Below the pieces are notes generated by a model. That model was not told the DNA's origin. It searched no databases and saw only the letters and a program-made list of their open reading frames with translations. Shown piece by piece: positions 13,882-22,844 of a stretch of 64,000 nt of DNA (positions within the stretch are counted from its first letter, which is position 1; each line of letters opens with the position of its first letter). The stretch covers positions 5,022,001-5,086,000 of the forward strand of contig JAJQJQ010000006.1 in NCBI GenBank assembly GCA_028622995.1. The letters run 5' to 3'. Origin of the DNA: Panagrolaimus kolymaensis (taxonomy: Eukaryota > Nematoda > Chromadorea > Rhabditida > Panagrolaimidae). A program made the position numbers and the translations under genes.

Positions 13882-14021
13882 AAATAAACTATAAATAAAT
13901 ACATTACAATTGCAATAACAATAAAACAAGAACCACCCCAAAATAAATATTTTGTGTTTGCAGTGAATGAGTTTTGTGGGCATCGCGCATCGCATCATCA
14001 TTTTGAACGACATAAAAGGAA
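13882..14021 (+). repeat. Orphan copy of the B/C bidirectional promoter
   Basis: About 140 bases that match, in inverted orientation, the intergenic promoter core at 15753-15891 between the B and C peptide genes, at roughly 90 percent by eye. Shared blocks include AATAAACTATAAATAAA, CAATAACAATAAAACA, AATAAATATTTTGTGTTT, GTGAATGAGTTTTGTGG, CATCGCGCATCGCATCATCA and a TATA-like CATAAAAGGA. No B-like gene follows on the right and no C-like gene on the left, so this copy has lost its genes or was copied without them. Confidence 0.8.
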
Positions 14022-14218
14022 GCAAAATTTATGTTAGAATATTTATATTTTTTTTTGTAATTCAAGCCAAAAAGGTGCGCGTAAAGGTTTTTCTTTGTCT
14101 CTCTGGCAGCAAAAAGCGAATCTTTAAGCGTTCCTTTTTTGGTTTTCACTTAAGCCCAAGCAACCCGATAAATTTTTTGGTTAATCTTCGGTTCATTTTT
14201 CGTCAGCCTTCTTCATTT

Positions 14219-14232
14219 ATCTCTTCGGAGAT
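14219..14232. repeat. Left flanking hairpin of minisatellite
   Basis: ATCTC-TTCG-GAGAT, a perfect 5-bp stem with a TTCG loop, inside a longer flank (from 14209) that reappears to the right of the array at about 14632. Confidence 0.65.
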
Positions 14233-14235
14233 TCC

Positions 14236-14634
14236 TTCACATTTATGTGTTGCTGCCTTACCTTCGCTTTATGCGTTGCTGCCTTACCTTCACATTTATG
14301 TGTTGCTGCCTTACCTTCACATTTATGTGTTGCTGCCTTACCTTCACATTTATGTGTTGCTGCCTTACCTTCACATTTATGTGTTGCTGCCTTACCTTCA
14401 CATTTATGTGTTGCTGCCTTACCTTCACATTTATGTGTTGCTGCCTTACCTTCACATTTATGTGTTGCTGCCTTACCTTCACATTTATGTGTTGCTGCCT
14501 TACCTTCACATTTATGTGTTGCTGCCTTACCTTCGCTTTATGCGTTGCTGCCTTACCTTCACATTTATGTGTTGCTGCCTTACCTTCGCTTTATGCGTTG
14601 CTGCCTTACCTTCACATTTATGTGTTGTTGCCTT
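14236..14634 (+). repeat. 27-bp minisatellite, about 15 units
   Basis: Tandem array of a 27-base unit starting TTCACATTTATGTGTTGCTG and ending CCTTACC. Twelve units are of this type; three variant units (starting 14263, 14532 and 14585) are 26 bases and read TTCGCTTTATGCGTTGCTG. Nine identical units run from 14289 to 14531. Because 27 is divisible by three, all forward frames stay open and translate as repeats such as LPYLHIYVL; these frames lack any start context or splice support and are artefacts of the repeat. The near-identical units suggest recent expansion. Confidence 0.95.
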
Positions 14635-14642
14635 CTTCATCC

Positions 14643-14656
14643 ATCTCTTCGGAGAT
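14643..14656. repeat. Right flanking hairpin of minisatellite
   Basis: Second copy of the ATCTC-TTCG-GAGAT hairpin, in direct orientation to the one at 14219, so the array is bracketed by near-identical flanks. Confidence 0.65.
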
Positions 14657-14742
14657 TCTTCGGATACACCTGTTAACTGGTGGGGGCGAAAGCCCTTTTC
14701 TTCTTCAAAGTACAGCCGCCTTGACGTGGCGAAGGAGCTTAA

Positions 14743-14771
14743 GCTGTTTCGATTAATTTAATCAAAACAGC
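14743..14771. repeat. Inverted repeat, 14-bp arms
   Basis: GCTGTTTCGATTAA and TTAATCAAAACAGC pair with one mismatch around a single base. It lies at the right edge of a GC-richer segment (14655-14745) that also contains GGGGGCGAAAGCCC. It could mark the edge of an inserted element; no target duplication is clear. Confidence 0.5.
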
Positions 14772-14879
14772 AACTAAGAGCTGTACTAAATAATTTTTGG
14801 AATGTTTTGCTTCTTAGTAAAACAAAAAAAATAATCTTGATTAAAATTGTATTGAAAGCATTTTTGAAATAAACAAGAA

Positions 14880-15002
14880 ATGAATAGTAAAAAGGGTAAA
14901 AAAGAAAGTTTAAAACCAAATGGAACAATAGTAATTGGCACAGTAGGAGAGCCTTCAGAATTTTGTGATGGTGCTCAATCAGCATATACTTATCAACTTT
15001 AA
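14880..15002 (+). CDS. Doubtful 40-residue open frame
   Basis: Starts MNSKKGKKESLKPNGTIVIG and ends AQSAYTYQL. The composition is more protein-like than the surrounding AT-rich DNA. There is no clear signal peptide, no recognised domain and no nearby splice signals that extend it. It may be the last exon of a decayed gene or chance. Confidence 0.2.
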   Translation: MNSKKGKKESLKPNGTIVIGTVGEPSEFCDGAQSAYTYQL

Positions 15003-15478
15003 GTTTCTCAATCAGCCTACTCTTTTTTTTTTTGGTAAATGGTCTAATTTTAACTTCAAATATTTGTTGCTTCAGGCGGTAACAACATAAGCTAAATATT
15101 TGTTATTTGTCATGTACATCTTCCTTTATTTATTATTGAATAAATTGATTCACGAAATTCTCTTTAACAAAAATAAAATACAAAGTTTACAACCCTTTTA
15201 TCAAAGCAAAACCTAAAAGCCCATAAAGTAAACGATATGCTTATTTTTTAATTCCATTGTTAGTGTTCCCACAACGACTGTAACTCATGCTGAATGCTGC
15301 TACCACCGCAAACAGTCATCATCATTCATTGACGTTCCTCTTTATTTCCTTCCTTCACCCGCTTTTTATTACTCCTTTTATTATTGTTTACCGCTATTTT
15401 TTTTAAACTCCGCTCGCTTAATTTATTTCTTTGAAAACTTTGATCAAAATAATTGATTGAAATAAAAAAGTTAAATAA

Positions 15479-15679
15479 TTAAAAAAGGATATGAGATACA
15501 ATGGAATTATCCCAAGTTGAGCCGCCCCAATTACCAGAAATTGCACCATATGGATTATAAACATAATTATTTGAATTATATGCTCGGGTATCATAAAGAT
15601 AGGCTGGAGCTGAAGAAGCCAAAGATATGAATAAAATTAAAATCATCAACGAAGTGATAAACATTTTTGAAGAAGCCAT
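15479..15679 (-). CDS. Small secreted STW..SIVxH peptide, type B copy 1
   Basis: A single-exon gene of 66 residues. MASSKMFITSLMILILFISL followed by ASSA is a signal peptide with cleavage before PAYLYDTR. The mature part is rich in Tyr, Asn and Gly and ends GNWGGSTWDNSIVSHILF. No dibasic sites and no cysteines. It is divergent from the type C gene at 15977, with 297 bases between the starts. The other B copy at 17765 differs at only a few residues. A TATA-like ATATAAAAGG lies about 80 bases upstream. Function unknown. Confidence 0.8.
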   Translation of the reverse strand: MASSKMFITSLMILILFISLASSAPAYLYDTRAYNSNNYVYNPYGAISGNWGGSTWDNSIVSHILF

Positions 15680-15976
15680 TTTGATTTTGAATTGAATCGA
15701 ATTGAGAGAAGAAGAATTGAATGATGTTTTTTTTTTATCTTTTTCAGCAACTCCTTTTATATCGTTCTAAATGATGATGCGATGCGCGATGACCACAAAA
15801 CTCATTCACTAAAAACACAAAATATTTATTTTTTGGCGGTTCATGTTTTATTGTTATTGAAATTGTAGTGTGTTTATTTATAGTTTATTAGAATCAGAAA
15901 TAGAAACGTATAAAATGCCTTCCATAAGAAGCAAATTAAAATCGTCCAAGTTCAAAATCTTTATTTATCAAAAACA
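15680..15976. promoter_or_regulatory. Bidirectional promoter of B/C peptide pair 1
   Basis: The 297 bases between two divergent starts carry a TATA-like ATATAAAAGG facing the B gene and GTATAAAATGCC facing the C gene. The core at 15753-15891 is conserved with 13882-14021 and more weakly with 17560-17690. The block AAATATTTTGTGTTT and the GGTCATCG...ATCATC block are shared by all three copies, so they are candidate binding sites. Confidence 0.65.
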
Positions 15977-16171
15977 ATGTCATCATTCAAAGTTATTATT
16001 ATTTTTTTTATTTTGATCGTTGCCATTATTGATGCTGCACCTTATATTTATCCATACAATTCATACGGCAGCTATAACTCTGATTATGACAAAATCCCAT
16101 ACGCCGCAATCTCCGGCAATTGGGGTGGATCAACATGGGATAATTCCATCGTCTCCCATATCCTTTTCTAA
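15977..16171 (+). CDS. Small secreted STW..SIVxH peptide, type C copy 1
   Basis: A single-exon gene of 64 residues. MSSFKVIIIFFILIVAIIDA is a signal peptide; the mature part starts APYIYPYNSYGSYNS and ends GNWGGSTWDNSIVSHILF. The last 21 residues are identical to those of the B genes although 12 of the 21 codons differ at the third base from B copy 2, so the C-terminus is under strong purifying selection while the middle is free to vary. It is divergent from the B gene at 15479-15679. Confidence 0.8.
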   Translation: MSSFKVIIIFFILIVAIIDAAPYIYPYNSYGSYNSDYDKIPYAAISGNWGGSTWDNSIVSHILF

Positions 16172-17291
16172 TTTTTAGTTACTTCCATTTTCTCACATAC
16201 ATATCTTTTATTTGATCTCATTTTCAATAGCTTTTAAAACTTGTAAATGTTGTAAATAAGTTTGATTTAAACACATTTTAATTTTCCATACGATCAGTCG
16301 AAGGCAACACTAGTTGATAAAGCTACAGAAATTATAACTTCGAACGAAAGTTTAGAAACCCTTTCCAAATTATTGCTGCATTTTTAAGGATGTTTCTTTG
16401 TTATAAAAAAATTGATATGAAAAAGCTTTTTAGTTTTTAAAAAGGAGGTCCACAAGATGATGATGCTAAATCAACCAAATTGTTTTTGGATTATCAAAAA
16501 GTTATTTGTTTATTTTGTTTATTTATTGTCTTTATTGTTTTTACACATATTTTTTAAATTAATAATCTCCATTATTATTTTTTGTTTTTTAAAAATAATA
16601 ATATTCTTTATTAAATTCGTTGAGAACTTTATTTTCCTGATTTACAGGTTAATTTATTTTTGCAAAAAAAATCATATCTGAATTCCTGGTTGAAACCACA
16701 GAATATAGAAATTTAAAAATGTTGATCGAGCAAAAGTAAAATTGTGTTTCCATTCTCCGAAATAAATGAGGAACATAATTTGTTTCGAAATAAAACAAAA
16801 TAATCTTCTACTGCTTATTTCATCATATAATAAAGGAGCCCTCTACGTAGAAAATTAAACAGGGAAAAAGTGTCTTTGTTAGACTTTATCATCCTTTTTT
16901 TTACAAGTAACAAAGACGGAAACCTCTGAAAAAAAAAAATGAAGGAAGGAGTACACTTCACCGATGAATACTATTTTCTGCAAAACTTTTCTTCTTAATT
17001 TGGAAATGACATAGTTTTTTCTTTTTTTCAAAGTTTGAATGATTTGAACTTCAATTTTATCATCAAATTCACCATTTAAAAATTTTCAAAAAAAAAGCGT
17101 TCTGTTTCGTGCAAATACATATGTGATGTAAAACTTAGTTTATTAGATTAAAATTTATACAATTTTTTTTAAGAAATTTAGACAATGTTATAAACAAATA
17201 AAAATTGAGATCAGAAATTGTAAAAGATTAAAGCGACTAATATGGAATTAAAAGAAGTTGAAAAAGCTCCGCGAAATTGCGTTAATTTGAA
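16172..17291. other. Centre of the mirrored peptide cluster, no gene seen
   Basis: Very AT-rich DNA between two convergent type C genes, where the mirror axis of the cluster falls (about 16.7 kb). A 74-codon frame at 16457-16681 is Ile/Phe/Leu low-complexity sequence from a T-rich strand and is not credible. Confidence 0.4.
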
Positions 17292-17486
17292 TCAGAAAAG
17301 GATATGGGATACGATGGAATTATCCCATGTTGATCCACCCCAATTGCCGGAGATTGCGGCGTATGGAATTTTAGCATAACCAGAGTTGTAGCTGCCATAT
17401 GAATTGTATGGATAAATATAAGGTGCAGCGTCAATAATGGAAATAATAACCATTAGAATAATAATAAAAACTTTAGAGGATGACAT
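17292..17486 (-). CDS. Small secreted STW..SIVxH peptide, type C copy 2
   Basis: A single-exon gene of 64 residues on the minus strand. The open frame runs further upstream (to 17612), but the start at 17486 (MSSSKVFIIILMVIISIIDA) aligns with C copy 1 and gives a clean signal peptide. The mature part APYIYPYNSYGSYNSGYAK ends with the common GNWGGSTWDNSIVSHILF. The 5' UTR (AAAATGCCTTCCA, CAAGTTCAAAATCTTTATT) is also shared with copy 1, so the duplication included the promoter. Divergent from B copy 2. Confidence 0.8.
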   Translation of the reverse strand: MSSSKVFIIILMVIISIIDAAPYIYPYNSYGSYNSGYAKIPYAAISGNWGGSTWDNSIVSHILF

Positions 17487-17764
17487 TGTTTTTATTGAAT
17501 AAAGATTTTGAACTTGTATGATTTTAATTTGCTGCTTATTGGAAGGCATTTTAAACCCGTCTAATTTTTCTACCAATAAACAATAAATAAATACACTACA
17601 ATAAAAAATCACGTACCCAAAAATATTTTGTGTTTTAATGAAATTTTTGTGGTCATCGAATCATCGTTTCTAATGAAATAAAAGCGACCGCAAAAGAGAA
17701 AGAAACATCATTCAATTCTTCTCTTCACTGCTGTAGTTTTCACTCTACTGTTTTCAAAACCAAT
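17487..17764. promoter_or_regulatory. Bidirectional promoter of B/C peptide pair 2
   Basis: 278 bases between divergent starts. It is an inverted, more diverged copy of the promoter at 15680-15976. Shared blocks are AATAAATACACTACAAT, AAATATTTTGTGTTTTA, TTTTTGTGGTCATCG and the B-side leader ACATCATTCAATTCTTC. The TATA-like element facing B is AAATAAAAGCG. Confidence 0.65.
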
Positions 17765-17965
17765 ATGGCTTCTTCAAAAATGTTTATCACTTCGTTGATT
17801 ATCTTAATTTTATTTATTTCTTTGGCCACTTCAGCTCCAGCATATCTTTATGATACACGAAATTACAATTCCAATAATTATGGTTATAACCCATATGGAG
17901 CAATTTCAGGAAACTGGGGCGGCTCAACTTGGGATAATTCCATTGTTTCTCATATTCTTTTTTAA
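17765..17965 (+). CDS. Small secreted STW..SIVxH peptide, type B copy 2
   Basis: A single-exon gene of 66 residues: signal peptide MASSKMFITSLIILILFISL plus ATSA, mature PAYLYDTRNYNSNNYGYNPYG, then the shared GNWGGSTWDNSIVSHILF. It differs from B copy 1 at a handful of residues (for example RNYNS for RAYNS). AATAAA signals follow at about 18044 and 18080. Function unknown; its highly conserved terminus and its pairing with a C gene suggest co-expression of B and C peptides. Confidence 0.8.
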   Translation: MASSKMFITSLIILILFISLATSAPAYLYDTRNYNSNNYGYNPYGAISGNWGGSTWDNSIVSHILF

Positions 17966-19041
17966 TTATTTAACTTTTTTATTTCATTCATTCATTTATT
18001 TTAATCTCATGTTTTAAACCCTTTATGAGCTTGTTTTTTTTGTAAATAAATTGTTTTTTAAATTATTTTAATTTACTCGAATAAAAGGTATGTACTACAA
18101 AGATACAATCGTTAGAACCAATCGTAGCAATAACAATGTAAAAGTTTCTGCAAAAAAAAAATTTTTTTGTCTGCTCACTCGAATAGTTGAAAGAGAGAGC
18201 ATCACTTTCACTGTCTTTCACCCAGAAGAAACTCCTATTTTTTTGCTTTAGAAAGGACGTCCCTCGAATAAAAGCGAGTTCTTTTTTTCAAACTAATGGC
18301 GGCTCAATTTTCGGACTCTTTCGGTCTTTTCGCTAGGTGCTTCAAAGCCACACTTTGTGTGCTGCTTTGTTGAGCCCATTCAATCTAAAAATTTCTCATG
18401 TCGTTCCTAAAATAATATAGAAACCACAAAACTTTAAGAGCCTGCCAGGTGAAGCTCAGAAAATGTTGGAAAACATTTCTGTAGCAAATTTTTTATAGTT
18501 AACTTTTTTCAAATGAATGAATGGCGAAGCTAAAACAAATTAGAAATTTGTTATAGCAATTTTTTTCTTCATATAATTCATTTTTAGTAAGAAACATTGA
18601 TCGCATTTTAAAATCGATGAGAATTGTTTTTGATGAATACACACTTTTGTTTTCGAGTCTTTGATGCTCGTTGTAAAAAAAACTGTAAGAAAAAGTGGCA
18701 GTAAATGATGATGACCTTACGTTGTGATAATATACACTATTGAAAAGTTATTTATTATTATAAAAAAAATATTGTGAACAAAGATTAAATAGTTCCAATG
18801 AATTTCAAAAACGTGGGCTACAATAATAAACCCAGAAATCGTTTTTATACTAAAAAATTTAAACAAATAATTAATAACCCTATTTTTGTACAATAATTAC
18901 CCGGCAAATTTAAGCTTATTATTATTTAGAGAAGCATCGATGTTGGATATGTGTCTAAATATAAACGACGATGGATCGATATCGACCTTCAAAAATAACC
19001 ATGAAAAATAACAATTTTAATAACTCAAAAATAAATTTAGT
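17966..19041. other. Intergenic, no gene seen
   Basis: 3' UTR of B copy 2, then AT-rich DNA with a GC-richer patch at 18225-18390 (for example GGACGTCCCTCGAATAAAAG and GTGCTTCAAAGCCACAC) that has no open frame I can support. Confidence 0.35.
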
Positions 19042-19248
19042 TTATGGATGTTTCACAATAACATCATCGACAGATTGTAAGCCAATATGATCATCAGGAA
19101 TTCGATTATTGGGTTCACTGAGTGGAATAACGTCATGAATAAAATTTTGATTAAGTGGATCTACCGGAATTAATGGCATCGAAGTAACCAAAATTAAACA
19201 AAAAATAGAAAAAATAAAGAAAATAACAAAAAATCGAGAAACAACCAT
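19042..19248 (-). CDS. Small secreted peptide, possible diverged member of the cluster
   Basis: A single-exon frame of 68 residues. The first 23 residues (ending FCLILVTS) form a signal peptide. The mature part MPLIPVDPLNQNFIHDVIPL is Pro/Asp/Ile-rich and ends QSVDDVIVKHP. The last residues DDVIVKH resemble DNSIVSH and QDSIVLH of the neighbouring peptide genes in position and spacing, but the STW part is missing, so kinship is inference. It lies between B copy 2 and A copy 2. Confidence 0.45.
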   Translation of the reverse strand: MVVSRFFVIFFIFSIFCLILVTSMPLIPVDPLNQNFIHDVIPLSEPNNRIPDDHIGLQSVDDVIVKHP

Positions 19249-20064
19249 TTTTTAGTTCCTTTCAAAGTTGTTTTTGATTTACCTTTTTTTAAATAGAATG
19301 TTTACGACCTCTTTTTTTGTACTATTATTTGTTTCTTCTCTCCCATCGGTTGTTATAAGGCTTCACAAATTAACTTTTTTTCTTCATTCTTTCGAAGTTT
19401 CATAATAATAAATAAAACCGCAAAAACAAATTATTTTTCTTTTTTGTGCAAAACAAAAAAATCTGTTTTCGCATTTTTGCTTCAATTTTTGATTATCATC
19501 AACAATGAGCAGTATCATCTGAAGAAAAAAACCGGTTTCTATTCTACCTTACGTTTATTACGACCAAAGATTTTTCCCGAAATTTCGTCATCATTGGACT
19601 TCTTTTATTTAATTCAAGAATTACAAAAGAGGCAACTTGGGTTTTTTTTATTGAATATTTAAACTTTCGACTTTCCACTTGCTTTACGCTGATTGTAGCA
19701 GCTAATTAAATTAAATGAAATTAGCATCTATTAATCGTTAAATTCTTGAGTCGTTAGCAAAAGAAAATAAAATAGAAAGGAGGTTGGGTTTAAAACTAAA
19801 TAATTCGTGCGTTAAAGGACGTGCAAATTATAAGTTTAAAGAAGGCGGAGAATGTCACGTTTTTCATTAACATTGCTGCCAACATTGGAAAGGGCTTTAG
19901 CGGGAGTATGGCGGAGCAATTGATACATACAACCACCTCTTTTTAACTAATTACATCTTAATTTTTGTTTTCAAATTAATTTGATATAAATATCCCGCAA
20001 AAAAGCCTTTACTTTATCAGACACACTAAAAGTTTTTACTACAATAAAAAAAATTATTTCAAAA
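19249..20064. other. Intergenic upstream of peptide A copy 2
   Basis: AT-rich. Contains a TATA-like GATATAAATAT at 19982-19992, about 75 bases upstream of the type A start, matching the arrangement at the first copy. A 72-codon frame at 19444-19662 has no support. Confidence 0.4.
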
Positions 20065-20302
20065 ATGTCTTTTATCAAAGTTATCCTTCTTTTGGCTTTG
20101 GTTTTCGCCATTCAAACCTCAGCTCAATATTATTCTCGACCTTACCGATATGGATATGAATATGCTCAACCCATGAATGATCCATATGGAAATCTTGGAT
20201 CAAGATCAAGTAAGCCCATTTCCATTCCAAATTTTTTGTAATTACGGTAATAATTTTTTAGCTTGGCAAGATTCCATCGTTCTTCACCTTTTTGGACGTT
20301 AA
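20065..20302 (+). CDS. Small secreted STW..SIVxH peptide, type A copy 2
   Basis: Two exons, 20065-20209 and 20262-20302, 61 residues. Signal peptide MSFIKVILLLALVFAIQTSA, then QYYSRPYRYGYEYAQPMNDP, ending STWQDSIVLHLFGR. The exon 1 length (145 bases) and the intron phase match copy 1 exactly. The end LFGR would expose a C-terminal Gly after removal of Arg, a textbook amidation signal if a carboxypeptidase acts; copy 1 ends LFG directly. The intron places the STW..SIVxH block on its own exon, whereas B and C genes have no intron. Confidence 0.75.
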
Positions 20303-22844
20303 TTCATTCATAGCTACCATAAATTCTTTCTCAATCAAGTCAATTAATTGTTTTTGCTCATATTTTTTTCGTTGAGTTTCTGCAATGATCTCTACATATC
20401 ACATATTTTTTATTTCGTTAAACCGATTCATGATTCACATTGAATAAATTCTTGTTTTTTGTTTGAAGAATTTCGTTTTAAAATTGATTTTTATGTACAT
20501 ACTTTAAAATAAAATTAAAAACATCCTCTTTATTTCGCGTTTAAATTTTTTGCAAAGAAAAAGATGAAAAATAGCAGCTGATTAAGAATAAAAGAATCAA
20601 AAAAAAGGAGAAAAACATCATGTGGGTTTTTTGTGAAAAATATAACTAAAGATTGTTGACCCTTTTTCTGTCAATGACATGTAGCTGTCAGTTATACGGT
20701 AGTGGAAAAGAGAGAGAGAGAGATGATTAATGGAAATAAAGAAAAAAATATATATTAATCAACAAGTTTAATGTTCAAAGACATTATATTTCATAGATCA
20801 CTAATAATAATGCAATTATGGTAATGAGAATAGGTTGCAAAAAAACTCTAATATTTTATAAGTGTTTATTCGTTAGCACGCCGTTATATCGAACCATTGA
20901 CTTGTCTATTTAAGCCGAATAATTTTTATACAAAATCACCAGTCTTTGTTCCCAATTATTAAGTATCCTAGTTGCGAGCATTCAAGTATAAGTTAAACTT
21001 TATAAGGTTATAACTACTTCAATTATGAATTTAAAAGAGCAAAGGTTAGTCAATTGCTCGACGCCGAATTGTTTCGACAACTTTCAAAAAACATTATCAA
21101 TATTACACTTATAATCGTTGATCACAATCAAGGCAAAAGTTCTAGAAGAATGTAGCAAAAAGCGATCTTTGTTTTAATTCCACCAAAAAATTCGATTACC
21201 ATTCATCATTATTTATTTTGATTATCAAATTTGTCAACTTCCGATAATTTTTAAACCATAACTCTCTGTCATACCATCTTCATCTTTTTTGTTTTGTTTT
21301 AAATATTGTGCACATTTTTTAATTTCGTAATTACTCAATGATAAATAATGAATGCGGGTTGCATAAGATCATAGATTCAAAAGAAAAAAAATGAAAAATG
21401 AAAGAAAAGATTTTGATTACGTCAATACAAAATAACGGAAACATTAAAGTCTAAACAATCAAAATCGTTATGGTTCAAAAATTCATTTTCAGATGTTTCA
21501 ATTGTGCAAAAAAAAAAGTTAGTCGTTCGGGCAAAAAAATAAAATTTATAGCATTACTTGAGCTTTAAAGAAATTAAAATCTTTGATCTTTTAGGAACAA
21601 AATAATGGAAGTTATTGGGAAATTCATTGTTCGTTGTTACTTTTCTTTTCAACTTTCCATTCTTGGATCCTTGTAAAAATTATCCATTATTATGACATCA
21701 TTTGCGCCTAAAACGTATCTTGATTTGTAATGTAACACTACAAATCGCTCGAAATATGATGTCAACAAAAACAAAAAAGTACTTTGATGTTTAAAATCAA
21801 ACCAAAAATCTTCTTTCTAATTTCTACCTTGTAAGGAAGCTACTACAATGGTCTTTAATGGTTTTTTTCTAATACAATTTTCATCACAAAATGAGTACAA
21901 GAAAATCAAAAACAAAAATATTACTCAAATCAACAAAGGTAAACAACTCGCAAAAGTAATTTCAACGTTAGGAAAAAAAAGTTTTTTTTGTCGTAGTTCT
22001 TTGCTCAATTTTTGATTTTTTCATGAGTATGGTTCATCATCGAATAAATAACTCCATAGCTTCTCAAATTATTTTCTTGATTTTTATTCTTCATGTTGGC
22101 AATAACACATATAAAACAAGATCTCCTTTTTTATTTTAATTGATCGATTAAAAGTGGTAATCCGTACAAATAAATAAATAAATTAATTTTCTATTTTTAT
22201 CAAACAAAAAAAAACGAAGCTCAAACAAGATTTTATAATTTTTAAAAAACAAAAGATACTTTTTTGATTGGAAAAACCAAAATAGAAAAGAAGCATATTT
22301 TCGATAGCAGCAACGAAAAAAAGAGTGGTCATTGGTCATCAAAAATATTCGAATTTTGTCATTCCTTTTATAGTAACAACTAAAACGAGAAAAAAAACAA
22401 TTTTAAAATGAGTTATTACAATATGAGAAATAGGGTCAAATTCAAAAGTAGTGCCTAATGAATTACTCAAAATTTTCATGAGTCACAAATCAATGTAAAA
22501 GAATTTTTTTTATGAAATCCACAAAAAAAATAGCTATCAATTTTTAAAATAGTTATGTATTTTTCAAATTTTAAAATAAATTAATGCATGATCGATAACA
22601 AACAACATACACAAACAGCTTTAAATGGCAATAAATTTTAATAATAGTGATCGATCTTGAAATTTTGTATTAACCCGTTTCTCAACAAGAAAGAAATAAT
22701 AGGCTACTTCAATTTTAGACAGAAGCTTTGATTTTTTTTGTATCTAACCATTTTTGTATAATGAAATTTTTTTGTTGATGCCTTATTAACCTTTTCTCAT
22801 TTCCCTCCATTTTATTTCCTTCATAAACGTTTATAATTTTTAGG
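20303..22844. other. Gene-poor AT-rich stretch
   Basis: 2.5 kb without a credible coding frame on either strand. There are only homopolymer runs, a GAGAGAGAGA tract near 20709-20720, and a T-rich tract ending in TTTTTAG at 22836-22843, one base before the next start codon (22845), which looks like a trans-splice site. Confidence 0.4.

Noticed and set aside
13967..14761. Three long overlapping open frames (143-264 codons) over the minisatellite, and an antisense one
   Set aside because: They exist only because the 27-bp unit is a multiple of three and lacks stops; no start context, splice signal or non-repeat domain supports coding.
16457..16681. 74-codon hydrophobic frame in the middle of the peptide cluster
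   Set aside because: Ile/Phe/Leu low complexity from T-rich DNA; no signal-peptide cleavage site and no C-terminal motif.
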